Shown here: in pieces, positions 1 to 8,483 of the stretch
Position numbering within the stretch: the stretch's first letter is position 1
Layout: the number at the start of each line of letters is the position of its first letter
NCBI GenBank assembly: GCA_027450165.1
Contig: DAIDKE010000003.1
Span: 1 to 64,000, forward strand
Origin: Candidatus Saccharimonadota bacterium
GTDB taxonomy: Bacteria > Patescibacteriota > Saccharimonadia > Saccharimonadales > Saccharimonadaceae
DNA length: 64,000 nucleotides
Direction of reading: 5' to 3'
Made by a program: the position numbers and the translations under genes
The notes under the pieces: generated by a model
Databases searched by the model: none
Told to the model about the DNA's origin: nothing
What the model saw: the letters and a program-made list of their open reading frames with translations, nothing else

Positions 1-976
1 GATAAAGATCGTTCAAATCCGATGTAGCGAAGCGGCCACCGGCGAGCGAAATCATCGGGCGTAGATCTGGTGGAATAACTGGAATTACGTTCAAGATAAG
101 ATCGGTTGGCTTAATACCGGCCGCAAGCATACCTTCAAGCACCTTTAGGCGCTTGAGCAGCTTCTTTTCGCGCTGGCCCTTTGCGGTCTCGACTTCGGCA
201 GACAGCTCACCAATAAGGGTTGGCAAGTCAATTTCGTCAAGCAACGCCTTAAGGGCGCTGCCGCCCATGTCAACAGTCGCAAGCTCTTCGTATTCTTCGG
301 GCAAATTACGATAGTCTGTTTCGTTTAAGAGTGCGCCTTTTACTAAGCCTTCAAGCTGGTTTTTCTTGACTAAGTAGGTGCTTTCAAGCTCTTCGATTTC
401 CTTACTTTGGGCTTCGGCGAGCGACTTGACATCAGCACCCTCGGCTTCGGCTTCGCGTTCGTAGCGAATTTTAATCGCAGCACGGCCAGCATTTGTTTCG
501 GCTTCAATGTCAGCCAAGTATTGGTCTCGTTTTTCGGTATCAACATTCAAAATAACGTAGGTTGCAAAGTAAGCGACCCGCTCAAGATTGCGCACAGTAA
601 TACCAAGCAGCAAACTCATGGCGCTTGGCGTGCCGCGCATAAACCAAATGTGAGCAACTGGGGTAGCAAGGCTAATGTGGCCCATGCGTTCGCGGCGCAC
701 AATTGCCTTTGTAACCAGTTCGCCATTTTTATCAACGGCTGCTTCGCGGCTGCGCACACCCTTTAGCTTGTTGTCGTGCGGATTGATATCTTTGACTGGG
801 CCAAAAATACGTTCGCAGAACAAGCCATCGCGTTCCGGCTTTTGCGTGCGGTAGTTAATGGTTTCTGGCTTAGTAACCTCGCCGTAGCTCCATTTCAGGA
901 TATCTTCGGGGCTGGCAACCGCCAAACGTACCGCGTCAAAGTCCGCAATGCTGTTCGTTTGTACAACACGTGGCAT
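1..976 (-). CDS. rpoC: RNA polymerase beta' subunit, N-terminal part (partial, runs off left edge)
   Basis: This is the catalytic beta' subunit of RNA polymerase; only the first ~325 residues lie in the window. Reading the minus strand from the ATG at 974-976 gives MPRVVQTNSIADFDAVRL, then GLFCERIFGP, VRRERMGHI, and near the edge VIPVIPPDLRPM and GGRFATSDLNDLY, all standard beta' landmarks (clamp and lid/rudder region). The start overlaps the rpoB stop (TAATG), so the two are translationally coupled. Odd point: the block between FGPVKD and VRRERMGHI, which normally carries the CxC...CxxC zinc ribbon, keeps its usual length but has no cysteine (see findings). Identity is certain. Confidence 0.97.
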   Translation of the reverse strand, partial: MPRVVQTNSIADFDAVRLAVASPEDILKWSYGEVTKPETINYRTQKPERDGLFCERIFGPVKDINPHDNKLKGVRSREAAVDKNGELVTKAIVRRERMGHISLATPVAHIWFMRGTPSAMSLLLGITVRNLERVAYFATYVILNVDTEKRDQYLADIEAETNAGRAAIKIRYEREAEAEGADVKSLAEAQSKEIEELESTYLVKKNQLEGLVKGALLNETDYRNLPEEYEELATVDMGGSALKALLDEIDLPTLIGELSAEVETAKGQREKKLLKRLKVLEGMLAAGIKPTDLILNVIPVIPPDLRPMISLAGGRFATSDLNDLY

Positions 977-3900
977 TAGGCGTCCTCCTCATCTTCCTTG
1001 GTTGTTATTTCATCGTATAGTTCGTCGTATGCTTCATCAACGCTGGCAATCTGGCCCCCGTCATCGATATCACGGATTTCAACACCGTCGCTATCGTCGA
1101 TATCACCAAGCTCGTCGCTTTCGTCAAGGACAGTCTCGATTTCCTCGGCTAGATTGCTCGCAGGCACCGTCTTGTCTTCGGGGCCAGCGTTTTCAATTAG
1201 CACTTCGGCGTCAATTTGCTCACCTTCGTCGACAAGGTCGACACGTAGGCCAAGGCCCTGCAGCTCTTTGACAAGCACGTTAAAGCTTTCTGGCAATTTT
1301 GGCCCAGTAATCACATCATTTTTGATGATGCTTTCGTAGGCTTTTGCGCGGCCGTACACATCGTCGGACTTAATAGTCAGCATTTCTTGTAGGGTCGAGG
1401 CAGCACCATATGCTTCAAGTGCCCAGACCTCCATTTCGCCAAAACGCTGGCCACCGTTTTGCGCCTTACCACCAAGTGGCTGTTGGGTAACCATCGTGTA
1501 AGGACCGGTTGAACGAGCGTGGATCTTGTCAGATACCATGTGGTGCAGCTTCAACATGTGCATGATACCGACAGTGGTTCGCTCTTCAAAAGCTTCACCG
1601 GTGCGGCCATCAAACAATTGGCTCTTACCGTCGCGGGCGTAACCAGCTTTTTCAAGCTCGTCCGAGATAACAGCGTCAGAAACACCGTTAAATGGTGGCG
1701 TGGCAACCTTGTAGCCAAGTGCCCGAGCGGCCATACCGAGGTGAGTTTCAAAAATCTGACCAATATTCATACGACTTGGCACACCAAGTGGGTTCAAAAC
1801 TACATCAACAGGTGTACCATCTTCCATGAATGGCATGTCTTCGACTGGCAAAATACGCGCGACAACACCCTTGTTACCGTGGCGACCAGCCAACTTATCA
1901 CCGACTGAGATCTTGCGCAATTCAGCTACAAAGATTTGGATTTGCTCAATCACACCGGCTTTAAGCTCGTGACCGTTTTCACGGCTAAAGATCTTAACAC
2001 CGACGACCTTACCGCCACCAGCGTTGTTCATACGCTGTGAAGTATCGCGAACATCCTTGGCTTTTTCGCCGAAGATGGCGCGCAGCAAACGCTCTTCCGA
2101 GCTTAGTTCCTGCTCACCCTTTGGCGTAATCTTACCAACCAAGACATCACCGGCCTTGACCTCTGAACCTAGCTGAACAATACCGTTCTCATCTAGGTGA
2201 CGCAAAGATTCTTCAGAAACGTTTGGAATGTCGCGAGTGACAATCTCAGGACCAAGCTTGGTCTCGCGGACTTCAACCGTGTAATCCTTGATGTTAACAG
2301 ATGTCAAAGTGTCATCTTGGACCAAACGGCGGCTCAGGACAATAGCGTCGTCCATGTTGTAACCGTTCCAAGACATAAAGGCGACCAACAAGTCTTTACC
2401 CAGGGCCAGCTCGCCATCGGCGATTGAGGCACCCTCGATCAGAATGTCACCCTTTTTAACCTTGTCGCCGCGGTTAACGCGAACTTTTTGGTTAATCGAG
2501 CGGTCATCGTTTGACTTAGCAAAGTGAATTGGCGTGTAAATCTTGGTACCGTCAGCGTATTTAACGTGGACTTCGACACCATCGGCGCGAACAACTTCAC
2601 CTTCAGCTTCAGCAACAATCAACTGGCTAGTATTACGAGCAACAACACCTTCGATACCCGTACCAACAGTTGGAGCCTGTGGCTGCAACAAAGGCACAGC
2701 CTGCTTCTGCATGCTGGCGGCCATCAAACTACGGTCAACACGGTTCTTTTCAACAAACGGCACCAAAGATGCGGTTGAACCAAGAATCTGCTTGTGAGCG
2801 GCGTCCATGTAAGTAACGTCACCGGCATCAACCTGAGCTGGGAATTGGTTCTTGCGAGCCGAAACACGCTCTTCGGTAAAGGTACCGTCGTCGTTTAGCT
2901 GTGCACCGGCGTCGGCGATGATCTCGACGGCTTCTTGTGAAGCGTCAAGATAAACAACCTCGTTGGTTACCTTACCGTTTTTAACCTTTAGGTATGGAGT
3001 CTCGATAAAGCCGTACTCGTTAATACGAGCGTAGGCGGCCAAGTTCAGCACCAAACCAATGTTGGCACCTTCTGGCGTCTCAACGGCACACAAACGGCCA
3101 TAGTGAGTTGGATGGGCGTCACGGACGTCAAAACCAGCACGCTCACGACTTAGACCACCAGGACCCATTGAGCTCAGGCGTCGCTTGTGGGCTAGCTCAG
3201 ATAGCGGGTTGGTTTCGTCCATCAACTGTGAAAGCTGTGAACTGGCGAAGAATTCGCGGACAGCTGCCACAACTGGGCGGGCGTTGATCAATTGACTTGG
3301 AGTAACAGTTTCAATGTCACTCATGCTCATGCGGTCCATAGCGTTACGTTGCATACGCAGCATACCAACGCGGAACTGGCGAGCAACAAGTTCGCCGACC
3401 AATTTAACGCGACGGTTATTAAGGGCGTCGATGTCGTCTGGAGCTTCTTGAGTATTGTTGAGGCGAATGATTTCGCGAATGATCGCCAACAGGTCGGACA
3501 CCTGGAAGACGCGGTTTTCGGCAGTATTAGCCACATCTAGGCCAAGGCGTTGGTTTAGCTTGTATCGACCAACTCGGCTGTAGTCGAAGCGCTTGAAATC
3601 AAAGAACATGCGCTCGATCATGCTACGAGCATTATCGACGGTCGCTAGGTCACCTGGACGCAAGCGGCGGTAAACTTCGATCAAAGCTTCGTTTGAACCA
3701 CGAGCTGGGTCTTTTTCAAGGGTGGCGTCAATGTATTTAACTTCACCGTTATCAGCTTCGGCAAATAGCTCTTTAATCTCACTGGTCTTGTTGTAACCAA
3801 GCGCCCGCAGCAAAGTAGTAACCGGCAATTTGCGGCGGCGGTCGATCTTAACATAAATAACACCATTGCTGGCGGTTTCAAACTCTAGCCATGCACCACG

Positions 3901-4386
3901 GCCAGGAATAATTTTGGCGCCGTAATAGTTACGGGTAGCAGCCTTGTCGGCCGTAAAGAAGACACCGGCTGAACGGATCAGCTGGCTAACGACAACACGC
4001 TCAGTACCGTTAATAATAAAGGTGCCGCGGTCGGTCATCCACGGGTAGTCGCCCAGGTAGATTTCTTGCTCTTTAACTTCACCGGTAACCTTGTTGGTCA
4101 GCTCAACGTTGGCGTGCAGCGGCGCGTCAAAGGTTAAGTTGTTTTCTTTAGCAAATTGCTCGGAGTTCTTAGGCTCCTGGAAAGCGTATTCTTTAAAGCG
4201 TAGCGCCAGTTTTTGGCCAGTGTAATCGTCAATCGGGTTGAGCTCGCTAAAGATCTCACCCAAACCAGTTTCGACAAATTCCTTCCAGCTGTCTTTTTGG
4301 TGCGCAATTAAGTTTGGTATTTCGACGGCTGTGTCATCTTTAGTAAAGAAAACACGCTTCGCGTTCTTAGGCACTGCCTTGGCCAT
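976..4386 (-). CDS. rpoB: RNA polymerase beta subunit
   Basis: Beta subunit of RNA polymerase, 1136 aa, within the usual range for a short bacterial form. Clear landmarks are GDYPWMTDRGTFIINGTERV, the rifampicin-pocket region SSQLSQLMDETNPL...HKRRLSSMGPGG near residues 380-410, VETPEGANIGL, and the C-terminal GGKAQNGGQRFGEMEVWALE. The last ~55 residues form a very acidic Asp/Glu tail. It is the first gene of an rpoBC operon, has its own promoter about 140 bp upstream, and uses the ATG at 4384-4386 after a GAGGA ribosome site. In the rifampicin pocket, E. coli positions 525, 532 and 533 read Ala, Ser and Met instead of Thr, Ala and Leu. Confidence 0.98.
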   Translation of the reverse strand: MAKAVPKNAKRVFFTKDDTAVEIPNLIAHQKDSWKEFVETGLGEIFSELNPIDDYTGQKLALRFKEYAFQEPKNSEQFAKENNLTFDAPLHANVELTNKVTGEVKEQEIYLGDYPWMTDRGTFIINGTERVVVSQLIRSAGVFFTADKAATRNYYGAKIIPGRGAWLEFETASNGVIYVKIDRRRKLPVTTLLRALGYNKTSEIKELFAEADNGEVKYIDATLEKDPARGSNEALIEVYRRLRPGDLATVDNARSMIERMFFDFKRFDYSRVGRYKLNQRLGLDVANTAENRVFQVSDLLAIIREIIRLNNTQEAPDDIDALNNRRVKLVGELVARQFRVGMLRMQRNAMDRMSMSDIETVTPSQLINARPVVAAVREFFASSQLSQLMDETNPLSELAHKRRLSSMGPGGLSRERAGFDVRDAHPTHYGRLCAVETPEGANIGLVLNLAAYARINEYGFIETPYLKVKNGKVTNEVVYLDASQEAVEIIADAGAQLNDDGTFTEERVSARKNQFPAQVDAGDVTYMDAAHKQILGSTASLVPFVEKNRVDRSLMAASMQKQAVPLLQPQAPTVGTGIEGVVARNTSQLIVAEAEGEVVRADGVEVHVKYADGTKIYTPIHFAKSNDDRSINQKVRVNRGDKVKKGDILIEGASIADGELALGKDLLVAFMSWNGYNMDDAIVLSRRLVQDDTLTSVNIKDYTVEVRETKLGPEIVTRDIPNVSEESLRHLDENGIVQLGSEVKAGDVLVGKITPKGEQELSSEERLLRAIFGEKAKDVRDTSQRMNNAGGGKVVGVKIFSRENGHELKAGVIEQIQIFVAELRKISVGDKLAGRHGNKGVVARILPVEDMPFMEDGTPVDVVLNPLGVPSRMNIGQIFETHLGMAARALGYKVATPPFNGVSDAVISDELEKAGYARDGKSQLFDGRTGEAFEERTTVGIMHMLKLHHMVSDKIHARSTGPYTMVTQQPLGGKAQNGGQRFGEMEVWALEAYGAASTLQEMLTIKSDDVYGRAKAYESIIKNDVITGPKLPESFNVLVKELQGLGLRVDLVDEGEQIDAEVLIENAGPEDKTVPASNLAEEIETVLDESDELGDIDDSDGVEIRDIDDGGQIASVDEAYDELYDEITTKEDEEDA

Positions 4387-4527
4387 ATCTAAACGTTCCT
4401 CGCATGGAATTAAATTTTATAGGGGTTTCTTTGGCGCCGAAGATTCCCTTAACCGTGGTTGTCGTACGCATATTGCCGGTAAGCGCACAGACACAGGTAA
4501 CCACAGCTACACTACTTCTTAGTAACC

Positions 4528-4556
4528 ATTATGACCATTGTCACATTGTACGTCAA
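4528..4556 (-). promoter_or_regulatory. rpoB promoter
   Basis: On the minus strand TTGACG, 17 nt, CATAAT. It leaves a leader of about 135 nt before rpoB. The leader contains a possible GTGGTT/AACCAC stem, so attenuation or autogenous control is possible but not shown. Confidence 0.7.
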
Positions 4557-4562
4557 GATGTT

Positions 4563-4648
4563 TTACAAAAAAAATAAATATGCGGACAGGCTGTGAGCGT
4601 TCCAGAGTCGACTATGGCTCATATAAACGCTCACTAGCCTGTCCGCAT
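4563..4648 (-). terminator. Rho-independent terminator of the 4655-4981 gene
   Basis: A long hairpin with a 13-bp outer arm (ATGCGGACAGGCT at 4580-4592 with its complement ending at 4648) and a further 8-bp inner arm (TGAGCGTT/AACGCTCA). On the minus strand it is followed by a T-rich tract (complement of 4563-4580). It lies 7 bp after the stop codon and separates the cassette from the rpoB promoter. Confidence 0.85.
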
Positions 4649-4654
4649 GCCACG

Positions 4655-4981
4655 TCAGTCCATGAAATACCGACGGGCGTCCTCGTACTTCGGGTCTTGC
4701 TGGGCCGTCTTGCTGAGGACCTGAGGCCATTTGTAGGCCATCCAGACCGCGTAGCTGACCGACGGCGTCAGAAACAGTGTCAGCCATATGCCCCAACCGC
4801 CACCGGGACCAGCCCGCCAGACCGCCAGGACGGCTTCGTGCGTGAATGCCCAGCTCACAAAGGCCGCCGGAAGCATCGTGATGACGGTCGCCAGGGCAAG
4901 CGGCAGCACCAGAAAGACGGCGACACCGACCACCAAGCGGCCGATTTCCACGATGACACTTGAAGGGCGGTAGTAACTCAC
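4655..4981 (-). CDS. Small membrane protein of unknown function (foreign cassette A)
   Basis: I do not recognise the family. From GTG at 4979-4981 the product is 108 aa with three likely membrane segments (around residues 10-33, 36-55 and 62-80) and a charged tail ending ARRYFMD. I chose this GTG because GGAGG lies 11 nt upstream; an in-frame TTG at 4990 is only 2 nt from that site. The coding region is visibly GC-richer than rpoB and clpP on either side and prefers G/C in third position. It is a single-gene unit ending in a strong terminator. An upstream TATAGT could be the -10, but no convincing -35 is seen. Probably acquired; function unknown. Confidence 0.72.
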   Translation of the reverse strand: MSYYRPSSVIVEIGRLVVGVAVFLVLPLALATVITMLPAAFVSWAFTHEAVLAVWRAGPGGGWGIWLTLFLTPSVSYAVWMAYKWPQVLSKTAQQDPKYEDARRYFMD

Positions 4982-5076
4982 GTTAATCAACGCCTCCGAT
5001 CAAGCCTGCCAATAAAGGACAGGGCAACTATAGCACCGTTACTAGAAATTTAGAATAGTTCGCTTGAGTCAAGTTG

Positions 5077-5673
5077 CTACGCCGAGGCGATGACTTCGTC
5101 GATTAAGCCGTAGGCTTTGGCCTCTTCGGCGCTCATCCAAAAGTCGCGATCGGCGTCTTTTTCAATTTTCGCCAACTTTTGGCCGGTGTTTTTAGCCAAA
5201 ATCTCGTTTAGACGTTGTTTTAGGAATAGACCTTCTTTAAGCATGATCTCTTGGTCGCTAATCTTACCCTCGGTGCCGCTCGACGGCTGATGAATCATGA
5301 TACGGCTGTTTGGCAACACAAATCGCTTGCCTTTGGTGCCGCTCGACAATAAGAACGCGCCCATACTAGCCTGCAGGCCGATGCCAATCGTCTGTACATC
5401 CGGCTTAATGTATTGGATGGTATCGTAAATCGCTAGGCCATCGTAAACCGAGCCACCGGGACTATTAATATACAGCTTGATATCTTTCTTTGGATCTTCG
5501 TATGCCAGGTGCAGCAACTGGGCCACAATCAGACTCGAAGCTGTCGGATTAACCTCACCATCTAGAAAAATAATTCGTTCGTTTAATAGCCGTGAGTAAA
5601 TATCGAAGGCGCGCTCGCCCTCATAAGTCTTTTCAATGACTGTAGGCACTAAATAACTTTTCGGATTTGTCAT
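5077..5673 (-). CDS. clpP: ATP-dependent Clp protease proteolytic subunit
   Basis: Serine protease that forms the ClpP tetradecamer and degrades proteins fed by a Clp ATPase such as the ClpC encoded at 25970-28447. The 198-aa length is typical. The catalytic triad is visible: Ser103 in [11 protein letters not shown], His128 in IMIHQP and Asp177 in DADRDFW. The start has an AAAGGGG ribosome site. A CIRCE operator covers the promoter, so HrcA repression and heat-shock control are expected. The gene is flanked on both sides by foreign single-gene cassettes. Confidence 0.97.
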   Translation of the reverse strand: MTNPKSYLVPTVIEKTYEGERAFDIYSRLLNERIIFLDGEVNPTASSLIVAQLLHLAYEDPKKDIKLYINSPGGSVYDGLAIYDTIQYIKPDVQTIGIGLQASMGAFLLSSGTKGKRFVLPNSRIMIHQPSSGTEGKISDQEIMLKEGLFLKQRLNEILAKNTGQKLAKIEKDADRDFWMSAEEAKAYGLIDEVIASA

Positions 5674-5700
5674 AAAACCCCTTTCATTTCTATAGTATCA

Positions 5701-5729
5701 ATTGTATATAAATTTAGCACTCGTTGCAA
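5701..5729 (-). promoter_or_regulatory. clpP promoter
   Basis: On the minus strand TTGCAA, 17 nt, TACAAT. The -35 box lies inside the spacer of the CIRCE element at 5714-5740, so repressor binding would block polymerase directly. Confidence 0.8.
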
Positions 5730-5740
5730 GTGAGTGCTAA
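5714..5740. promoter_or_regulatory. CIRCE operator (HrcA site) of clpP
   Basis: A perfect TTAGCACTC, 9 nt, GAGTGCTAA inverted repeat, the canonical HrcA operator. A second copy precedes clpC at 28532-28558. Confidence 0.95.
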
Positions 5741-5750
5741 TATTTTGCCA

Positions 5751-5809
5751 ATTTTAAGAGGCCCTATTCGTGGGGCCTCGTTCACGTGCATGACAAAAAC
5801 CGGTCATGC
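5751..5809 (-). terminator. Double hairpin terminator of the 5829-6236 gene
   Basis: Two stems: GCATGAC/GTCATGC (5788-5809) close to the stop codon, then GAGGCCC/GGGCCTC (5758-5779) followed on the minus strand by TTAAAATT. It separates the cassette from the clpP promoter and CIRCE element. Confidence 0.7.
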
Positions 5810-5828
5810 AGACGGTGTTGGAGCGGTT

Positions 5829-6236
5829 TTAGCCGCGCCACTGGTTGTCGGCGTCGTCATCGCTCATGTCGACATCGGACCGCACCTCAGCGGCCGCCTT
5901 ACCGACGCTGGCGATGAGTCGGTTGACTGCCACAAATCGATGCAGCCATTGGCCAAACCGATTCGCAGCAGTTCCCGCGCCAACAGTAACGATGACGCTA
6001 AGCAGAACCAGCAAGATGGTCATACCCCTGCCGCCGAACACGCCCATCCAGCTGATGAGCATGCGGCTCATAGCAAGGATGGCGCAGCAGGCAAAGAGGC
6101 CGGTCATGACGACGACACTCGCTTGGGTGTAGAACCTGTCAATCGGGTTGCCCCATTTGCTGTTGAACACAGCGCAGTAGGCCGAGATGATGATGGTGAG
6201 CATCATCAGAGCCGCGAGGACGAATGTTGCCAACAT
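5829..6236 (-). CDS. Small membrane protein of unknown function (foreign cassette B)
   Basis: Unrecognised 135-aa protein with probably four membrane segments (about residues 3-24, 38-58, 62-68 region and 72-92) and an acidic soluble tail (SDVDMSDDDADNQ). The ATG at 6236 is preceded by GGAG at 7 nt. Base composition and codon choice are GC-rich relative to clpP and tig. It has its own near-consensus promoter (6300-6328), a leader hairpin GACCGC/GCGGTC and its own terminator, so it is a self-contained transcription unit placed between clpP and tig. Likely horizontally acquired; role unknown. Confidence 0.75.
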   Translation of the reverse strand: MLATFVLAALMMLTIIISAYCAVFNSKWGNPIDRFYTQASVVVMTGLFACCAILAMSRMLISWMGVFGGRGMTILLVLLSVIVTVGAGTAANRFGQWLHRFVAVNRLIASVGKAAAEVRSDVDMSDDDADNQWRG

Positions 6237-6299
6237 GTGTACGCTCCAGGCTGTAGGGTGCGCGGCTAGACCGCGGTGCGGTCGACTACCAACCGTAAG

Positions 6300-6328
6300 A
6301 TTATACCATAACCATCACCAATAGTCAA
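6300..6328 (-). promoter_or_regulatory. Promoter of the 5829-6236 gene
   Basis: On the minus strand TTGACT, 17 nt, TATAAT. This is the same hexamer pair and spacing as the promoter of the 10172-10636 cassette. Confidence 0.85.
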
Positions 6329-6338
6329 TGTATAATAT

Positions 6339-6370
6339 AAGCGCCACCTCTGTTAATCGGGGTGGCACTT
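6339..6370 (-). terminator. Terminator after tig
   Basis: Stem GCCACC/GGTGGC with flanking A/T pairs and a 12-nt loop, then an AT-rich stretch on the minus strand. It ends next to the -35 box of cassette B. Confidence 0.6.
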
Positions 6371-6390
6371 GTGTTTCAAGACTGATTCAA

Positions 6391-7686
6391 CTATTTAGCT
6401 TTAGTCGAGTTTAGTTCAACCAAGCGGTCGATAGTTTTTTCAGTTAGCAGGCGGTTGGCGATGTCGCGGCGTACCTCTGGCTGCTCAAATTGCTTCAAAA
6501 CTTCTTTGTTGTTAGCGTACTGCTGTTTGTACAGTTCAATATGCGCTTCGAGTTCTTCGTTGGTGGCGGTAATTTGCTCAACCTTACTGAGCTCACCTAG
6601 GACCAATGCGGCCTCAACGCGGCGTATGGCGGCCGGTTTAACTTCTTTTTCGCGCCAATCGGCTTCGTCTTTGAAGCCCTTGCTTGAGATGTACGAGTCA
6701 AGGGTTAGCCCCTGATAAAGCAGGTTTTGTGAAAAGTCTTGTTCAATGGAGTGCATCTGGTCTTGAACCAAAATTTCTGGAGTTGGCACGGTGCTAACTT
6801 TTACCAACTCTTCAAGCAGTTGATCTTTAAGTTTCTCACCCGATTCACGCTCTTTTTGGGCGGCAATTTCGCGCTTAATGTCTGCGTTTAGCTCGTCGAC
6901 AGAGGTAAATGGACCGGCTTTAGCGGCAAACTCGTCATCAACAGCTGGCAATTTTAACTCTTTAATCGCGTTTAGAGTGACCGAAAAGACAACTTTCGCG
7001 CCAGCTAGTTCTTTAGCGTGATAGTCGGCTGGAAACTCTAGGTCTAGATCAAACTTGTCACCGGCCTTGTGGCCAACAATACCCTCTTCAAAACCAGGAA
7101 TAAACTGATGTGCGCCGAGTGTCAGGCTGTAATCTTTGGCCGTACCGCCGTCAAAAGCGACGCCGTCTTTTTTACCAACAAAGTCAATCAAAACCTCGTC
7201 GCCATCTTTGGCTTCGCGCTTGACTTCTTCTTTGGTAGCGAAACTCTGGCGCATGCGTTCAATAATTTCATCGACTTCTTTGTCATCAACGGTCACCTTG
7301 TCGACGCTGGCCTTGAGCTTTTTATAATCACCCAATTTAACGGCCGGCATAACTTCAACTTCGGCCGTAAACTCCAGACTTTCGCGCGGCACATAGGCCT
7401 GAACTTCGACATTCGGACGGTCAAGGGCCTGTAGTTTTTCGTTTAGAAAGGCTTCAGCAACGGCGCGGCTCAAAGCATCATCAAGCGTTTGCTCTTGCAG
7501 TGCAGCTGGATCAACGTTCTTAGCAACAACACTGGCCGGAACTTTGCCCTCGCGGAATCCAGCAACTTTCACCTTTTTACCTAGCTTAGTTAACGCTACC
7601 TGTTCGGCGGCGGCGAGCTCTTTAGCACCAACCTTAATTGTTAGTTTTACTTTAGTCTCTGATAGTTTCTTAACTGTAGTCTCCAT
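6391..7686 (-). CDS. tig: Trigger factor, ribosome-associated chaperone and PPIase
   Basis: Trigger factor binds the ribosome near the exit tunnel and shields nascent chains. From the ATG at 7686 the product is 431 aa, a normal length. The ribosome-binding signature appears as VAGFREGKVPASVV near residue 40. The FKBP-like PPIase domain (about 150-235) includes GDEVLIDFVGKKDGVAFDGG and FIPGFEEGIVGHKAGDKF, followed by the helical chaperone domain. A longer in-frame start at 7725 is rejected because it would begin inside the -35 box. The -10 box lies only 10 nt before the chosen ATG and no Shine-Dalgarno site is present, so the mRNA may be nearly leaderless. Confidence 0.95.
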   Translation of the reverse strand: METTVKKLSETKVKLTIKVGAKELAAAEQVALTKLGKKVKVAGFREGKVPASVVAKNVDPAALQEQTLDDALSRAVAEAFLNEKLQALDRPNVEVQAYVPRESLEFTAEVEVMPAVKLGDYKKLKASVDKVTVDDKEVDEIIERMRQSFATKEEVKREAKDGDEVLIDFVGKKDGVAFDGGTAKDYSLTLGAHQFIPGFEEGIVGHKAGDKFDLDLEFPADYHAKELAGAKVVFSVTLNAIKELKLPAVDDEFAAKAGPFTSVDELNADIKREIAAQKERESGEKLKDQLLEELVKVSTVPTPEILVQDQMHSIEQDFSQNLLYQGLTLDSYISSKGFKDEADWREKEVKPAAIRRVEAALVLGELSKVEQITATNEELEAHIELYKQQYANNKEVLKQFEQPEVRRDIANRLLTEKTIDRLVELNSTKAK

Positions 7687-7696
7687 ACTACAGCTC

Positions 7697-7725
7697 ATTA
7701 TAACAGAGGTGAGATTGTACGGCAA
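7697..7725 (-). promoter_or_regulatory. tig promoter
   Basis: On the minus strand TTGCCG, 17 nt, TATAAT. The -10 ends 10 nt before the ATG, giving a predicted 5' UTR of about 3-4 nt. Confidence 0.75.
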
Positions 7726-7733
7726 ATCGCGGC

Positions 7734-8420
7734 CTAGGCGGCGGTGTTGCGCGGGCGATGCTGTTGAGCTGGGCGAACTTCCGGCAAGGCTACGTCCGCA
7801 TTAGCTGGATTGGTGTAGTCGACCGGTTTTGCAAAATTCGACTGATTAACGATCGTCAATTCACCGACCGTCGCACCCTTTAGGATCAACCTTTCTAATG
7901 AGCGCGCCAGACCTATGATAGTATCTTTTTTCATAAAGGCGTGCCGAGCGGTATATTCCACCATAAATTCCTGTGCTTCTGGGAACATCGGCGGCGCAAT
8001 AATCTTTTCGGCCATCTCACGATCAAGGACGATCGGCATACTAATATGAACCTGTTCCAGTTTAACGTCATCTGCCGTAGCTCGCAGGTGAATGACATGA
8101 TCATTACTGCTAGCCGGTTTCTTAAGATGAAAACGTCGTCTCAAACCAATCTGTGCAATCTGTTCAGCATAATCACGCCACGGGCGCATTTGCTCGGCGG
8201 TTCGGTCAAAAAGCGGCGGTAAATCGTAATGGGCGGTTGAATACAGATAGAATTGGCCCAGACTATCCGCGCCATCTTCGGCGCGTGGTGTCCGAAAATT
8301 GCCCTTTGTAAAGTTAGAGAGCTCCGATTGAAACTCCGAGCCAACAGCCGTCACACGCAGCTTCTGCGGCTGCATATTTGCGTGCGGCCCGCTTTCCGGT
8401 GACTGCTGTGGACTAGTCAT
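7734..8420 (-). CDS. Unknown soluble protein
   Basis: 228-aa protein that I do not recognise. It has a Pro/Gln/Ser-rich N-terminus, no signal peptide or membrane segment, a middle part with regular alternating strands and helices (for example HVIHLRATADDVKLEQVHISM) and a Pro/Arg-rich tail (VRPAQQHRPRNTAA). It is transcribed alone from a strong promoter whose -10 lies exactly 6 nt before the ATG; no Shine-Dalgarno is present, so leaderless translation is predicted. It lies between tig and a SPOUT methyltransferase. Function unknown. Confidence 0.7.
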   Translation of the reverse strand: MTSPQQSPESGPHANMQPQKLRVTAVGSEFQSELSNFTKGNFRTPRAEDGADSLGQFYLYSTAHYDLPPLFDRTAEQMRPWRDYAEQIAQIGLRRRFHLKKPASSNDHVIHLRATADDVKLEQVHISMPIVLDREMAEKIIAPPMFPEAQEFMVEYTARHAFMKKDTIIGLARSLERLILKGATVGELTIVNQSNFAKPVDYTNPANADVALPEVRPAQQHRPRNTAA

Positions 8421-8426
8421 AGCCTA

Positions 8427-8455
8427 AGTATGGCACGCTATAAATAGTGTGTCAA
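8427..8455 (-). promoter_or_regulatory. Promoter of the 7734-8420 gene, predicted leaderless
   Basis: On the minus strand TTGACA, 17 nt, CATACT, then TAGGCT and the ATG. With a start site 7 nt after the -10, transcription would begin at the A of the start codon. It is the clearest leaderless case in the window because the -35 is a perfect consensus. Confidence 0.8.
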
Positions 8456-8483
8456 CGGTCACATTCACACTAGCAGTAGCGTG

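Noticed and set aside
1519-2778. Open frames on the plus strand across rpoB
   Set aside because: They are antisense shadows of a conserved gene, without ribosome sites or recognisable protein features.
4387-4527. Known riboswitch in the rpoB leader
   Set aside because: Only a weak GTGGTT/AACCAC stem is visible; no conserved riboswitch core could be recognised.
4538-4963. 141-codon plus-strand frame over cassette A
   Set aside because: It runs through the rpoB promoter and the cassette terminator hairpin; the minus-strand frame has membrane-protein character and a ribosome site.
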